In this document: piece by piece, positions 35,194 through 44,298 of the stretch
Numbering within the stretch: the first letter of the stretch is position 1
How the letters are laid out: every line of letters begins with the position of its first letter
From: Archaeoglobus neptunius
GTDB lineage: Archaea; Halobacteriota; Archaeoglobi; Archaeoglobales; Archaeoglobaceae
NCBI RefSeq assembly: GCF_016757965.1
Contig: NZ_JAEKIW010000001.1
Span: 62,001-126,000 of the forward strand
Direction: 5' to 3'
DNA length: 64,000 bases
Position numbers and translations under genes: made by a program
Notes under the pieces: generated by a model
Told to the model about the DNA's origin: nothing
Databases searched by the model: none
What the model saw: the letters and a program-made list of their open reading frames with translations, nothing else

Positions 35194-35867
35194 GGTACAG
35201 TGAAATTGATTTTGCCAGAGGTCTTGCAGTAGTACTGATGCTCGTATTTCACTTTTTTTTCGACGCATCCTACTTCGGCAAAATTGAACTTAACGGCATT
35301 TTCTGGTACTACTTCCCCAGGTTTATCGGTGGTATGTTCATCTTCATCTCTGGCTACACACTTTCAATCATCCGGCCGGATTTTAAGAGGGTTGGAAAAA
35401 AGGCCCTGAAACTTGCAGCTCTTGCCGCTTTCATAACCCTGGTGACGTATGTGGGCGTTCCCGGCAGCTATGTCGTCTATGGGATCATCCACTTTTTCGC
35501 AACAGCCACAGTTGCAGGATATCTTTTTCTAAAGTATCCCAGAATGCAGCTTTTTGCCGGTCTCTCTCTTTTTCTGGCAGGCATTTATTTCAATCAGCTA
35601 AGACTTCAGACTGGAGTTCTGGTCTGGCTGGGTTTGATGCCCTACGGTTTCTCCACACTTGATTATTATCCCTTCCTCCCGTGGTTTGGGATATTTCTTC
35701 TTGGGATGTTTGCAGGCAGCCACATTAAGCCTGAAGGAAAGTTTCCGGAAATTCCTCTAATTTCCACTCTCGGAAAAAATTCACTGAAAGTTTACATTAT
35801 ACAGCATCCGGTAATCATTCTTTTCCTTCATCTTCTTTACGGCGATGTTCTCCAGCAGATTCTGTAG
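35190..35867 (+). CDS. DUF1624-type multi-spanning membrane protein
   Basis: The 225-residue protein starts RYSEIDFARGLAVVLMLVFHF, the hallmark of the DUF1624/heparan-alpha-glucosaminide N-acetyltransferase-like group, in which the Asp and His face the membrane core. About seven hydrophobic segments follow, with FISGYTLSI, YGIIHFFATATVAGYL and LPWFGIFLLGMFAG. The archaeal members are predicted acyltransferases, but the substrate is unknown. ATG 35190 overlaps the PAC2 stop. Its 3' end overlaps the convergent membrane gene by 53 bp. Confidence 0.75.
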   Translation: MRYSEIDFARGLAVVLMLVFHFFFDASYFGKIELNGIFWYYFPRFIGGMFIFISGYTLSIIRPDFKRVGKKALKLAALAAFITLVTYVGVPGSYVVYGIIHFFATATVAGYLFLKYPRMQLFAGLSLFLAGIYFNQLRLQTGVLVWLGLMPYGFSTLDYYPFLPWFGIFLLGMFAGSHIKPEGKFPEIPLISTLGKNSLKVYIIQHPVIILFLHLLYGDVLQQIL

Positions 35868-36183
35868 GGTATTTCATTTCCAGGTACTTTTCCACGGTCC
35901 TAGATCCAAAGTAGAAGGACACCACGACTATGAACGCCTTGTTCAGCCCGTCGATCAGCGATAGAAACTCATCCGTCAACGTTACAACTCCTGAAATCGC
36001 ACTGGCAATGCTTCCAAAGTAGAAACACACCACTGTAATCGCCATGGCTCTTCGGATCTCCCTTCTGTTCAACCCTCCGAGCACAAATCGGAACAGCAGC
36101 AGAAAGAGTATGAACAGCAATGCAGCGAGAATTGCTATCAGCGAAAAGGGTAGAATCGGACTAAGTACCTGACCTATGCTCAT
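35815..36183 (-). CDS. Small membrane protein of unknown function
   Basis: The 122-residue product has three membrane segments: FSLIAILAALLFILFLLLFRF, MAITVVCFYFGSIASAIS and AFIVVVSFYFGSRTVEKYL, and a charged tail. The FYFGSR-x-x-EK ending is also seen in small holin-like or phage-type membrane proteins, but I cannot assign a function. ATG 36183 follows GGTGATT; the longer frame begins in that site. It overlaps the DUF1624 gene end by 53 bp, which is unusual for this compact but non-overlapping genome. Confidence 0.55.
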   Translation of the reverse strand: MSIGQVLSPILPFSLIAILAALLFILFLLLFRFVLGGLNRREIRRAMAITVVCFYFGSIASAISGVVTLTDEFLSLIDGLNKAFIVVVSFYFGSRTVEKYLEMKYPTESAGEHRRKEDEGKE

Positions 36184-36203
36184 ATTTGTAATCACCGATT
36201 AAC

Positions 36204-37154
36204 TTATTTAAATATTTCGTTAAGTTTTAACAGCACATCCCTGGACCTCGCAACGTCTTCAAGCCTTACCCTCTCTATTGCGGTGTGGCAGCGCTGCAGT
36301 TCCCCTGGACCCCATACAACAACGTCGTATCTGTCCTTCAGGTTTAAAGCATCAGTCCAGGAAGGCATTTCCGTGTGTTCAGGGTTAATTCCGGCAGCCT
36401 TCATGGCCTCTTCGAGAAGTGAGACAACGTTGCCACTTATATATCCATCATAAGCATAGGTAACCTCGTATTCCCCATACCTTCCGAGAAATTCAATTCC
36501 TTTCAGTGCATCTTCAATCCTCATTTCCGGTTCTACCAGAACGTCGAACTTGATCCTGCAGTAGTGTGGGATGATATAATCCTCACTTCCTCCCTCTATT
36601 TTAAGAGGTGTGGCCTTAAAACGTTTTTTCAGCTCGTTTATTACCTCAAAAGCTCTCTCAATTGCATTCAAACCCAGATCCGGATACGAGGCATGACATG
36701 GTTTACCCCTGACGTTAACTCTTAAATCGAAGCTGCCGTAATGTTTTGAAGCTATTTTGAGATCGGTTGGTTCCATGACAATTGCCATTCTGCCATGCTT
36801 CCACGTTTCGACAAATTCATTTGAACCCCTACCCCCCTCTTCTTCATCGCAGAAAAATGCGACTGTAAAATCGACTCCTTTCTCCGCAGCTTCAAGAATA
36901 GCAGCGATACTGGCCTTTGCATCGCAAACTCCGGTACCGTATGCGTATACACCATCCTGACTGAACGGGGCCTTTACGGCAACTGTATCCAGGTGAGTTG
37001 CCACAATCAGGTCAGATTTGGTTTTTGTGGAAATGAAGTAATCGCCTTCAGCAACTTCATAACCGACCTCTTCAAGGTAGTTCATCACAAAATTTCTCAG
37101 TTCTCCTTCATGGCCCGTGGGCGACTCGATTTCGACGAGCTTCTTGAGCAGCAT
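36204..37154 (-). CDS. lysK: M20 family deacylase, LysK/ArgE-like ([LysW]-lysine/ornithine hydrolase)
   Basis: The 316-residue enzyme is a two-metal M20 peptidase. Seen: VATHLDTVA (first metal His/Asp), YGTGVCDAKASIAAIL (bridging Asp), CDEEEGGRGS (catalytic Glu pair), MEPTDLKIASKHYGSFD, and a dimerisation domain (KPCHASYPDLGLNAIERAF). The short length and motifs fit LysK, which releases lysine or ornithine from the LysW carrier in archaeal biosynthesis. Other lys/arg genes are not nearby, so other acyl-amino-acid substrates remain possible. Confidence 0.72.
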   Translation of the reverse strand: MLLKKLVEIESPTGHEGELRNFVMNYLEEVGYEVAEGDYFISTKTKSDLIVATHLDTVAVKAPFSQDGVYAYGTGVCDAKASIAAILEAAEKGVDFTVAFFCDEEEGGRGSNEFVETWKHGRMAIVMEPTDLKIASKHYGSFDLRVNVRGKPCHASYPDLGLNAIERAFEVINELKKRFKATPLKIEGGSEDYIIPHYCRIKFDVLVEPEMRIEDALKGIEFLGRYGEYEVTYAYDGYISGNVVSLLEEAMKAAGINPEHTEMPSWTDALNLKDRYDVVVWGPGELQRCHTAIERVRLEDVARSRDVLLKLNEIFK

Positions 37155-37192
37155 ATCGTAGTTCTTAAAAGCCCAGTTTAAAAATATGTTTT

Positions 37193-37651
37193 GTGATCGT
37201 CAGGACGGTTGAAAGAGATGACATCAGCAGCTTCGTCGAGGTTTACACAAAAGCCTACGAGGGTCTTGAGGAGTACGCATATACCAGAAGGAGGGAGATA
37301 AGGAACTACTTTAAATGGTTGTTCTCCAGAGACAGGGATGGGTTCATGGTTGCTGAGGTGGATGGTGAGGTGGTGGGGTTTGTGGCTTGTGACACCAATT
37401 GGATCAGTGTTTTTGAGAGGCAGAAGGTTGGAGAAATCCACGAGCTGTTCATACTTCCGGAATGGAGGTGCAGGGGTATAGGATCCGTTCTGCTCGGCAG
37501 AGCCATTGAATACTCGAAGAGCAGAGGTAGAAGAATAGCCGAACTTTGGGCCGGAAGAACGAACTACAGAGCGCGAAGATTTTATTCCAGCCACGGGTTC
37601 AGGGAGGCGGGAGAATGGGGAAAATGGATTAGAATGATCAGGGATCTTTAA
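37193..37651 (+). CDS. GNAT family N-acetyltransferase
   Basis: The 152-residue protein has the GNAT core with the acetyl-CoA loop RCRGIGSVLLGRAI, preceded by IHELFILPEWR, and ends with YSSHGFREAGEW. The substrate, perhaps a protein N terminus or small amine, is not inferable. The GTG start lies about 26 nt after CTTAAAAG. The end overlaps the convergent shikimate kinase gene by 14 bp. Confidence 0.83.
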   Translation: MIVRTVERDDISSFVEVYTKAYEGLEEYAYTRRREIRNYFKWLFSRDRDGFMVAEVDGEVVGFVACDTNWISVFERQKVGEIHELFILPEWRCRGIGSVLLGRAIEYSKSRGRRIAELWAGRTNYRARRFYSSHGFREAGEWGKWIRMIRDL

Positions 37652-38477
37652 ACAGGGACTCTGGCACCTGTACGTCTTCCGACGGTGAATCCGGTACTTT
37701 TCTGACAATAACTTTCCCGTAAGGCCTCCATACCTCTGCTATCGACTTCATCTCGCTTTTACTGCCGAACGCAACGTAAGCAGGACCGTTTCCGGAGAGG
37801 CCACAGCAAACATTCACTTTCCATCCGGCTTCCGCAATTTCAAGGGGATATCCAATCATTCTGCAGTAATACTCAGTGTTCTTCCTCATTGCTCTGCAGT
37901 AGTTTCCATCCAGAGCATACTCAAACGCTGGTTGAACCTCAGCCGAGTTTTTCCTGATTTCTCTCCAGTTTACTTTTCCTCTTGTGAATTCCGGGATCAG
38001 AACTGCAGCATGAAACTTTGGCCTGTCCCAACGGTATAACTTCATCCCGATGTTGTCTGAAACAACGAAACCTCCGAGTAGAGACGCTGCGGCATCATCA
38101 AAAGCTCCGGTATAGCTTATACCAGTTTCAAGCGATACTCTGGCATTGGTTTTCAGTATTTCGTGGGCATTGATTTCAAAATCCCTGAACTTGTATAATG
38201 CAATCAAAAGGGCGTTGACGAATGCGCTGCTGCTTCCGAGACCACTCCCACCGGGGATTTCAGATTTAACCACAACCTCTCCACCAATATTTTCGGCTCT
38301 CAGAATTCTCTCGGCCACAAAACTCTTTATCTTCCTGCCATTAAGGGTAATTGAAATTTCTTTGTCCTCCTCAGGTTTGAGTTTTACGGTTGTTTTGATC
38401 TCAATTCCAAATGCAGACCCCTTTCCGGTTGCCAGAGCGTTCAGTACTGTTCCGGCGGCGTATGCAGTCCCGATCAT
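37638..38477 (-). CDS. aroK: Archaeal (GHMP-type) shikimate kinase
   Basis: The 279-residue protein matches the archaeal GHMP-fold shikimate kinase: YAAGTVLNALATGKGSAFGI at the N terminus, the ATP-binding motif IPGGSGLGSSSAFVNAL, TGAFDDAAASLLGGFVVSDN in the middle and GLSGNGPAYVAFG near the C terminus. It phosphorylates shikimate in aromatic amino acid synthesis. Pantoate kinase is a related alternative but has a different N-terminal signature. The start overlaps the cgi121 stop by 4 bp. Confidence 0.83.
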   Translation of the reverse strand: MIGTAYAAGTVLNALATGKGSAFGIEIKTTVKLKPEEDKEISITLNGRKIKSFVAERILRAENIGGEVVVKSEIPGGSGLGSSSAFVNALLIALYKFRDFEINAHEILKTNARVSLETGISYTGAFDDAAASLLGGFVVSDNIGMKLYRWDRPKFHAAVLIPEFTRGKVNWREIRKNSAEVQPAFEYALDGNYCRAMRKNTEYYCRMIGYPLEIAEAGWKVNVCCGLSGNGPAYVAFGSKSEMKSIAEVWRPYGKVIVRKVPDSPSEDVQVPESLFKDP

Positions 38478-38932
38478 TTAACCACTTCCTCAAAAGCCGA
38501 GAACAGGGCGATTCTTTCTCTAACAAGGAGCGGTAATTTTTCCACCCCAGCTATCTCCATCTCCTCATCAGTTATTCCGTAAAATTCCTTTACTGCCTTG
38601 AAATCGTACTCTGGATTGAACTTCAGCTCTCTGAATCTCAACTCTGCAACTCTTCTGTCATCGAGAATCACCGCTCCAACCCTGTTTTTCCCCTCATGAA
38701 TGCCTATCTTCAGAGCATCTTTGATCTGTCTCGTTGATGCATAGTAGAGCAGGATTTCAATCGGCAGCGATCTGGATATTCTTTTTCCTCTTTCCCAGTT
38801 TCCAATAGCCTTTTTTGCTGCAAATTCAAGTACTTCAAGCGAAACCACATATCTGCTGTTCACAAATGCTGCGAAGTCAACATTAAAGCTGGAAAGATCG
38901 TCAACGATGAGTTCGCCGAATGTTACCCTCAT
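38474..38932 (-). CDS. cgi121: KEOPS complex subunit Cgi121
   Basis: The 152-residue protein has the Cgi121/TPRKB pattern: helix EVLEFAAKKAIGNWERGK, the strongly conserved ISRSLPIEILLYYASTRQIKD (split by one break here), and KIGIHEGKNRVGAVIL. Cgi121 binds tRNA and Bud32 within KEOPS, which makes the t6A modification. It is transcribed between the RAD55-like ATPase and shikimate kinase. Confidence 0.88.
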   Translation of the reverse strand: MRVTFGELIVDDLSSFNVDFAAFVNSRYVVSLEVLEFAAKKAIGNWERGKRISRSLPIEILLYYASTRQIKDALKIGIHEGKNRVGAVILDDRRVAELRFRELKFNPEYDFKAVKEFYGITDEEMEIAGVEKLPLLVRERIALFSAFEEVVK

Positions 38933-38934
38933 GG

Positions 38935-39642
38935 TCAGAGCACTCTCATCACAGACTCCATCTTTATCCCCTTGTCCGTCAGTTCGTATCTCAAAATTGC
39001 CTTTGGAACCAGTATTCCCTTGAATTTTATAACCTTTAGCCTTCTCTGCACCTCGTTTTCTACCTCCCTGAGGGTTAGCTCGATTACACCATCCGCATAG
39101 TGCTTGATCGTGGTCTCTATTCTTGAGTCGAACATACCTTTCGTCATGAGCAGAAGAAAAACAGATTCGTTTCTCTTTGCGTACTTGGACAGAACCTCTA
39201 TCAGCGATATCACATCCTCGATCGGATAGTTTGCAAGGAAGTAGGTCAGGTTGTTTATTATGACTCTTTCAAATTCCTCATGGCTGAGGATTGTTTTTAA
39301 CCCGCCGATCGGGTCGTACATCGTCTTTTTGAGGTAGTCCTTTGCATCCTTCTCACTTTCCCTGTTGTATGCAGAAGTGAGACTGAAAAGTGTAATGTTC
39401 TCCCACACCGCCTCGTCGAGATCAAAGTAGAGGTTTACATATTCCTTTATCTCCTCGTACGCATCGTCTGTTGCCAGATAGAACACATTTTCCCCGTGAA
39501 GTGCCCCTTCAACTGCAAAGTGATAGGAGAACACATCAGCACCGGCTCCCGGCTCCTCGAGTATTAACACAACACTTCCGGATGGTATTCCACCACCAAG
39601 CTGTGTATCGAAGGGGAGTATTCCTGTTTTCATCAGTTTCAT
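38935..39642 (-). CDS. RAD55/HTR-like RecA-superfamily protein with degenerate Walker A
   Basis: The 235-residue protein follows the KaiC/RAD55 fold (TGILPFDTQLGGGIPSGSVV, then VFYLATDDAYEEIKEYV and RVIINNLTYFLANY). The P-loop position reads LILEEPGAGADVFSYHF, which lacks the GK(T/S) lysine needed for normal ATP binding. This is a known trait of HTR-like proteins, which probably no longer hydrolyse ATP. It lies between mcm and cgi121 in a same-strand group. Confidence 0.75.
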   Translation of the reverse strand: MKLMKTGILPFDTQLGGGIPSGSVVLILEEPGAGADVFSYHFAVEGALHGENVFYLATDDAYEEIKEYVNLYFDLDEAVWENITLFSLTSAYNRESEKDAKDYLKKTMYDPIGGLKTILSHEEFERVIINNLTYFLANYPIEDVISLIEVLSKYAKRNESVFLLLMTKGMFDSRIETTIKHYADGVIELTLREVENEVQRRLKVIKFKGILVPKAILRYELTDKGIKMESVMRVL

Positions 39643-39683
39643 CGTTCCATCTTAAAGACCTTTTATTATATAACCCTAACTCA

Positions 39684-41780
39684 TTAAACTCTACTTACCA
39701 GTTTGTAATGTCCGTATCTGGGGGTATACACTTCTCCATGCTGTTTCAACTTTGAAAGTATCTCCTTCGCTTTACTCCTTTCAATACCCTCCATTTCCGC
39801 TTCTCTGAGTATCTCCTCTTCCGGGACTCCGTTTTCATGACTCTCTTCAAGATTCTCAATTATCTTCTTTATCACCATGATTCTGTCTCTCTGCGTTTTC
39901 GATGTTCCGCTGATGGCAAAATCAATGTCAATCTTGCCTGTTTCGGGATCAACAGCTATTTGCATCAGACTTCTCTTCATCACTTCCAGAACCCTCTCAA
40001 CATCCTCTTCTTCTACTCTGTCACTGAGTCTTATCCTCGCAGAAGCTTCGGCAAGTCTTACTATGCTTTCAAGCTGCCTCGCTGTGATTGGAACAGGTGA
40101 ATTGTCCTTTGCACTGGCTCGCAGAGAGAGATAAAACTCCTCTATTTTCTTCTTTGCCTCATCTGTTAGAACGGGATATACTGTTTTTCTGGCATACGCA
40201 ATATACTTTCTCAGCAGTTCAGGGTCTATTTCGGGGACAATCCTCACAGCCCTGGCCTTTATGTAGTCTTCATCATACTCAGCGGAGACGTTCTTTACTC
40301 TTTCCAGCATCTCTCCAAGCTGGTGGGAGTGCAGGATATGATCAACGAGCCTTCTGTCCCTCTCCTCATCTGGTTCGTCGGTCAGTACGAAAATGAGGTC
40401 AAATCTTGAAAGTAAAGTTGGTGACATGTCAATCTGCTCTGCAACAGGTGTGTATTTTTCAAATCTTCCGTACTTTGGATTTGCTGCACCGAGCAGAGCG
40501 CATCTGGCTTTTAGAATTGCGTTTATCCCGGCCTTTGCTATGCTTATCGTCTGCTGCTCAAGAGCTTCGTGAAGGGCGGATGTATCTTCCTTCCTCATCT
40601 TGTCGATCTCATCAACAAGGGCCACGCCCTTATCTGCCAGAACAAGGGCCCCTGCCTCAAGTGTCCATCTTCCATCAACCTCATCCCTGACAGCCGTTGC
40701 AGTTAAACCCGCCGTCGTCGTCCCCTTTCCGGTGGTGTATACACTTCTCGGGGCGATTCTGTGGACGTATCTCAGAAGCTGCGATTTGGCCACACCCGGG
40801 TCACCAACAAGAAGAATGTGGATATCACCCCTGATTTCAGTACCATCGGGAAGCTTTTTCGGAACCCCACCAAAAAGCTGAAGGGCAATTGCAAGCTTGA
40901 CATCTTCGTGGCCGTAGATTGATGGAGCAATCGATCTTATTATCCTTTCGTAGATGTCTTCACTCATTGCCAGTTGCATTATCATCTCCCTGTCTTTATC
41001 TGTAATCTCGAATTCCTCGTACTCCTGGTGGAGGATCTCGACGGAGTTACCCTCTATGTAAAGATCCATGTGGGTCATCTTTCTCTGGCCAACTCCACGG
41101 GGCTTGGCTCTGACTATCCCATTAATCACGACTCTGTCACCCGGATTTACCGTCCCGGCCAGATCGCCCTCAAGAATTACGTCGATTGTCTGCGGTTGCT
41201 CACCCCCTCTCAGATTTTCGGGGTATTCCTGAACCTTCAGTCTCTGACTGTCCACAGAAACACTCTGGTCGGGAAGGAAGATCAGCTTCTTGGTGCTGCA
41301 TTTGCTGCACTCAAAGGGCTGTCTGAGCTGGGAGTCTTCCTGAGGAACTATGTTTATGCTTCCGCAGTTAAGACAGGCGAACGCAGCCTGAACAATTCTT
41401 GGTCTGACTTCTGTAACCTTTCTCACTATGCCCTCAATTGCGAGAAACTTCCCAATGTGCTCCGCCCTGAGATCTCTAATCAGGATTTTTCTTGCAGTTG
41501 GGAGGGCATAAAATCTGGGTTTGCACCCTTCCAGAGAGACACCGTAGATGTTCGTAACATTAACCAAACCCTTTTCAGCATGAAGCAGAACCTCGTCAGG
41601 TCTTTCGATTAATTCCTCGCCAAGCTTGCCTTCCTGGAATATGGCGAGATCTTTTACGAAATTGATATACAGGGACCTTCCATCGCCTCCCGATTTTAAT
41701 TTGTAGGCAAGCCTGTTGATTTCCTCTCTGTAGTACCTTTCAAAGAACTCCGTCCATAGTGCAGGACTGCTTATACCCAT
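39684..41780 (-). CDS. mcm: Replicative DNA helicase MCM
   Basis: The 698-residue protein has the N-terminal MCM domain with a four-Cys zinc site (ACLNCGS and CSKCSTK), the AAA+ core with Walker [15 protein letters not shown], Walker [11 protein letters not shown], sensor and arginine finger [13 protein letters not shown], and a C-terminal winged helix. It forms a hexamer that unwinds DNA at the fork. The start ATG lies 77 bp before the divergent Trx-HEAT gene. No intein is present. Confidence 0.97.
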   Translation of the reverse strand: MGISSPALWTEFFERYYREEINRLAYKLKSGGDGRSLYINFVKDLAIFQEGKLGEELIERPDEVLLHAEKGLVNVTNIYGVSLEGCKPRFYALPTARKILIRDLRAEHIGKFLAIEGIVRKVTEVRPRIVQAAFACLNCGSINIVPQEDSQLRQPFECSKCSTKKLIFLPDQSVSVDSQRLKVQEYPENLRGGEQPQTIDVILEGDLAGTVNPGDRVVINGIVRAKPRGVGQRKMTHMDLYIEGNSVEILHQEYEEFEITDKDREMIMQLAMSEDIYERIIRSIAPSIYGHEDVKLAIALQLFGGVPKKLPDGTEIRGDIHILLVGDPGVAKSQLLRYVHRIAPRSVYTTGKGTTTAGLTATAVRDEVDGRWTLEAGALVLADKGVALVDEIDKMRKEDTSALHEALEQQTISIAKAGINAILKARCALLGAANPKYGRFEKYTPVAEQIDMSPTLLSRFDLIFVLTDEPDEERDRRLVDHILHSHQLGEMLERVKNVSAEYDEDYIKARAVRIVPEIDPELLRKYIAYARKTVYPVLTDEAKKKIEEFYLSLRASAKDNSPVPITARQLESIVRLAEASARIRLSDRVEEEDVERVLEVMKRSLMQIAVDPETGKIDIDFAISGTSKTQRDRIMVIKKIIENLEESHENGVPEEEILREAEMEGIERSKAKEILSKLKQHGEVYTPRYGHYKLVSRV

Positions 41781-41857
41781 CCATTCTTACTCTCACAAAC
41801 TGAGGCATAAGTCTTTTGGTCTTGCAAAAACCCTTATAACCCGCCATCGTGGTGTGA

Positions 41858-42718
41858 ATGATGCCGGAAAAGAGTGTTAAAGTATTTCAAAGTAAGGAAA
41901 TGCTTGAGTTTGTGAGAAAGCTCAACATCTCCTGTGAGTTCGTCAAGGAACCTGAGCCGTGTCTTGGACTTCCTGCAATAAAGCTCAACAGGTCGAACAT
42001 ATACTTTCATGCCATTCCCGAACATTCAGAGTTACAATCTTTTTTATTCGCAATCAGATTCGTGTCCGAGAACGAGACAAAACCTGATGTGGAGGTGCAT
42101 GTCATTACCTTTGTTTCCAAATTCTGTCCGAACTGCAGGGCAACCGTCGATGCTGTAAATGGTCTCACAGCCAAGTACGGAATAGAGCATCACATCATTG
42201 ACGCATCCCTCTTCTCCGGGCTGGCCGAAAAATATGAGGTAATGAGTGTTCCGACCGCCATAATAAACAGCATGAGGTTTGTGGGGGCTATGGGTAAAAA
42301 TGAAGTGGAGAAATGGATTAAAGCGGCCATCGATGGTGATTACAGAGACTACATTGTTGAGAAGCTCATGAACGGTGATATCGAGGATGTAAAAAGACTT
42401 GCCATGAGCAGGAACATTGGCAGAGAGCTTGGCGAGCTTGTTGGACACAGGGAGTTCATGGTGAGGCTGGGAGCAATGGCTGCAATAGAGTCTCTCCATG
42501 AGGAAAATCCGGAGATAACCAAGGCTGCAAAGGAAGAAATTACCAAACTGCTTACCCATGAAGATGAAAGGATGCGAGAAGATGCAGCGATGATGCTCGG
42601 AATAATTGGTAATGAGGATGATATTAAATATCTTGAAGAGCTGGTGGGAGAAGGCGGCAGGGTTGGTGATTCTGCCGGGGAGGCAATTGACAGTATAAGG
42701 GGGAGAAAAAATGGCTGA
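41858..42718 (+). CDS. Thioredoxin-fold protein fused to HEAT repeats
   Basis: The 286-residue protein begins with a redox-inactive N-terminal segment, then a thioredoxin/glutaredoxin domain with active site SKFCPNCRATVDAV and a cis-proline region VMSVPTAIIN (about residues 80-165). The last 110 residues are HEAT-like helical repeats (REFMVRLGAMAAIESLHEEN and DERMREDAAMMLGIIG). The thioredoxin part may reduce a partner protein held by the HEAT part. ATGs at 41858 and 41861 are both possible; GGTG at 41851-41854 fits the second. The stop overlaps the hydrolase start by 8 bp. Confidence 0.8.
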   Translation: MMPEKSVKVFQSKEMLEFVRKLNISCEFVKEPEPCLGLPAIKLNRSNIYFHAIPEHSELQSFLFAIRFVSENETKPDVEVHVITFVSKFCPNCRATVDAVNGLTAKYGIEHHIIDASLFSGLAEKYEVMSVPTAIINSMRFVGAMGKNEVEKWIKAAIDGDYRDYIVEKLMNGDIEDVKRLAMSRNIGRELGELVGHREFMVRLGAMAAIESLHEENPEITKAAKEEITKLLTHEDERMREDAAMMLGIIGNEDDIKYLEELVGEGGRVGDSAGEAIDSIRGRKNG

Positions 42719-43271
42719 GATAGTAATCGGTTCGATCCGTGCAACCTACAACCCGAGAGGAGACAATGCGGCAATTCTATGTCCTCCTCATCCGTTGATG
42801 GGCGGTGACAGGTTCGACATACGCCTCGATCGAATCGCTTCTGAACTCATCAGGAGGGGCATTTCTGTGCTGAGGTTTGATTATGGACAGCCCTTCAGAA
42901 GCGGTATCGGGGAAATAGAGGATGCCAAAAAGTGTATTTCATATCTGAAAGATAGACACAACTTGATAGGAGTGGTGGGATACTCATTCGGCAGTGTTGT
43001 TGCCTCAAACGTTGCTGACTACTGCGACTCCGCAGTGTACATTTCACCCATTCCGTCAATCAATTCAATAACTTTCTCCGATGCCAGAAGTCCCAAACTG
43101 TTCGTTATTGCCACCAAAGATCAGTTTGTGAGTCTGAACGAGGGGGTGAGGCTGTATGAGGAGGCGTCACCACCAAAACAAATTCTGAAAATCGACACAG
43201 ATCACTTTTATTTCGGAAAGTTCGATATTCTGGCCAGGGCTGTTGCAGATTTCATTCAACAAAACTTCTGA
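42711..43271 (+). CDS. Alpha/beta hydrolase (dienelactone-hydrolase-like, COG2945-type)
   Basis: The 186-residue protein has CPPHPLMGGD (oxyanion region), VLRFDYGQPFRSG, the nucleophile elbow GVVGYSFGSVVA (Ser), an FVIATKDQFV (acid) and DTDHFYFG (His) in order. The short length fits the COG2945 hydrolases of unknown substrate. It is co-transcribed with the Trx-HEAT gene through an 8-bp overlap, and its end overlaps the next convergent gene by 20 bp. Confidence 0.82.
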   Translation: MAEIVIGSIRATYNPRGDNAAILCPPHPLMGGDRFDIRLDRIASELIRRGISVLRFDYGQPFRSGIGEIEDAKKCISYLKDRHNLIGVVGYSFGSVVASNVADYCDSAVYISPIPSINSITFSDARSPKLFVIATKDQFVSLNEGVRLYEEASPPKQILKIDTDHFYFGKFDILARAVADFIQQNF

Positions 43272-43647
43272 ACTGCCCCCTTTCAATCATTTCCTCAATT
43301 TTTCTTATGAAGCGGTCTCTTGTTCTCAAAACCGGAATTATCGTCATGTCTCCCCTGAGATCTCTGATTTTATCCACATACTCGGCATTGTCATCGTTTC
43401 CGTAATACACGATCCAGCTCCTGTACTCATCAACGGTGGTAAAGGACGTGTAACTTATCAGCTCAACGACAACAAGTTTTTCGTCAATTATACCGTGGAC
43501 GGTTTCGTATTCCACAAAATAAATTCGGCCGTTTGAGTAGTACAGTCTCTCTGCTTCAAGCGCCACAACCTGTCTGGCAAATTCCGGTAGTGAGAACTCT
43601 TCCGGTTCATCCAGGACAACCGGTCCAATGTACAGAACCCGGTCCAT
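43252..43647 (-). CDS. Conserved-looking protein of unknown function
   Basis: The 131-residue product is soluble, beta-rich in the first half (DRVLYIGPVVLDEPEEF, LYYSNGRIYFVEYE, VVVELISYTSFTTV) and helical at the end (RFIRKIEEMIERGQ). No catalytic or metal motif is seen. ATG 43647 was chosen; a GTGAG site lies 9 nt ahead and a TTG at 43656 is the alternative. It is placed behind the methyltransferase gene's far end and shares no operon with a known gene. Confidence 0.6.
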   Translation of the reverse strand: MDRVLYIGPVVLDEPEEFSLPEFARQVVALEAERLYYSNGRIYFVEYETVHGIIDEKLVVVELISYTSFTTVDEYRSWIVYYGNDDNAEYVDKIRDLRGDMTIIPVLRTRDRFIRKIEEMIERGQFRSFVE

Positions 43648-43679
43648 GGATTTCAACTCACAGGCCTGTTAAAAAACCT

Positions 43680-44297
43680 TCACGGTACCATGCCGCTTAC
43701 TATCACAACCAGTTTGCTCCAGAACCTGTAAGGCCCCATCTCAACATACCGCACATCATCCAGACCCGCACTCATAAACCAGGAAACGCACTGCTGGGTC
43801 GAGGGAAAGAGCATTATACTCTCTGCAAATTTTCTAACCAGCAGGTTGTCCGGCTTTCTTGGAGCAAGGATCACGATCCTGCCACCACTCTTCGTCACTC
43901 TGGCCATTTCCTCTATGCCTTTCTGCGGGTTGGGCCAGTACTCTATGCTTCCGGCAGAAATTGCGGCATCAAAGGTATCATCTTTAAAGGGTAGATTTTC
44001 AGCATCCCCCAGAATGAAGTTGGCGTCACTGAACCTTGCAACAGCCTTCATCATCTGTTCCGGTGTAAGGTCGACCGCAACAACATTCTCCTGACCCACC
44101 CTGTCTACAATTTCTGCGGTTGTAAATCCCGTTCCGCAGCCCACTTCGAGAACGAAATCTTCTCTGGAAATCTCGGCCATGTCCACAACTTTTCTCCTCA
44201 TCTCATCGGAATAGAAAATGGGGTTAACAAGATCGTAGATCTTAGAGAAATATTTATAAAAAATCCTTGCTCTTTTTTTGTCCTCCAGAACTCCCAT
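43680..44297 (-). CDS. Class I SAM-dependent methyltransferase (UbiE-like)
   Basis: The 205-residue protein has SAM motif I DFVLEVGCGTGFTTAEI, motif II VVAVDLTPEQM, the ILGDAENLPFKDDTFDAAIS segment and IEEMARVTKSGGRIVIL, matching UbiE/MPBQ-type methyltransferases. In a menaquinone-using archaeon it may methylate a quinone ring, which is inference. It starts 1 nt after the rps6e stop and is probably co-transcribed with it. Confidence 0.8.
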   Translation of the reverse strand: MGVLEDKKRARIFYKYFSKIYDLVNPIFYSDEMRRKVVDMAEISREDFVLEVGCGTGFTTAEIVDRVGQENVVAVDLTPEQMMKAVARFSDANFILGDAENLPFKDDTFDAAISAGSIEYWPNPQKGIEEMARVTKSGGRIVILAPRKPDNLLVRKFAESIMLFPSTQQCVSWFMSAGLDDVRYVEMGPYRFWSKLVVIVSGMVP

Positions 44298-44298
44298 T

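Noticed and set aside
38146-38477. Pantoate kinase as identity of the GHMP kinase gene
   Set aside because: The N-terminal AAGTVLNALATGKGSAFG segment and the overall pattern fit archaeal shikimate kinase better.
40974-41612. 212-codon open frame antisense to mcm
   Set aside because: mcm is unambiguous on the other strand; no domain in the antisense product.
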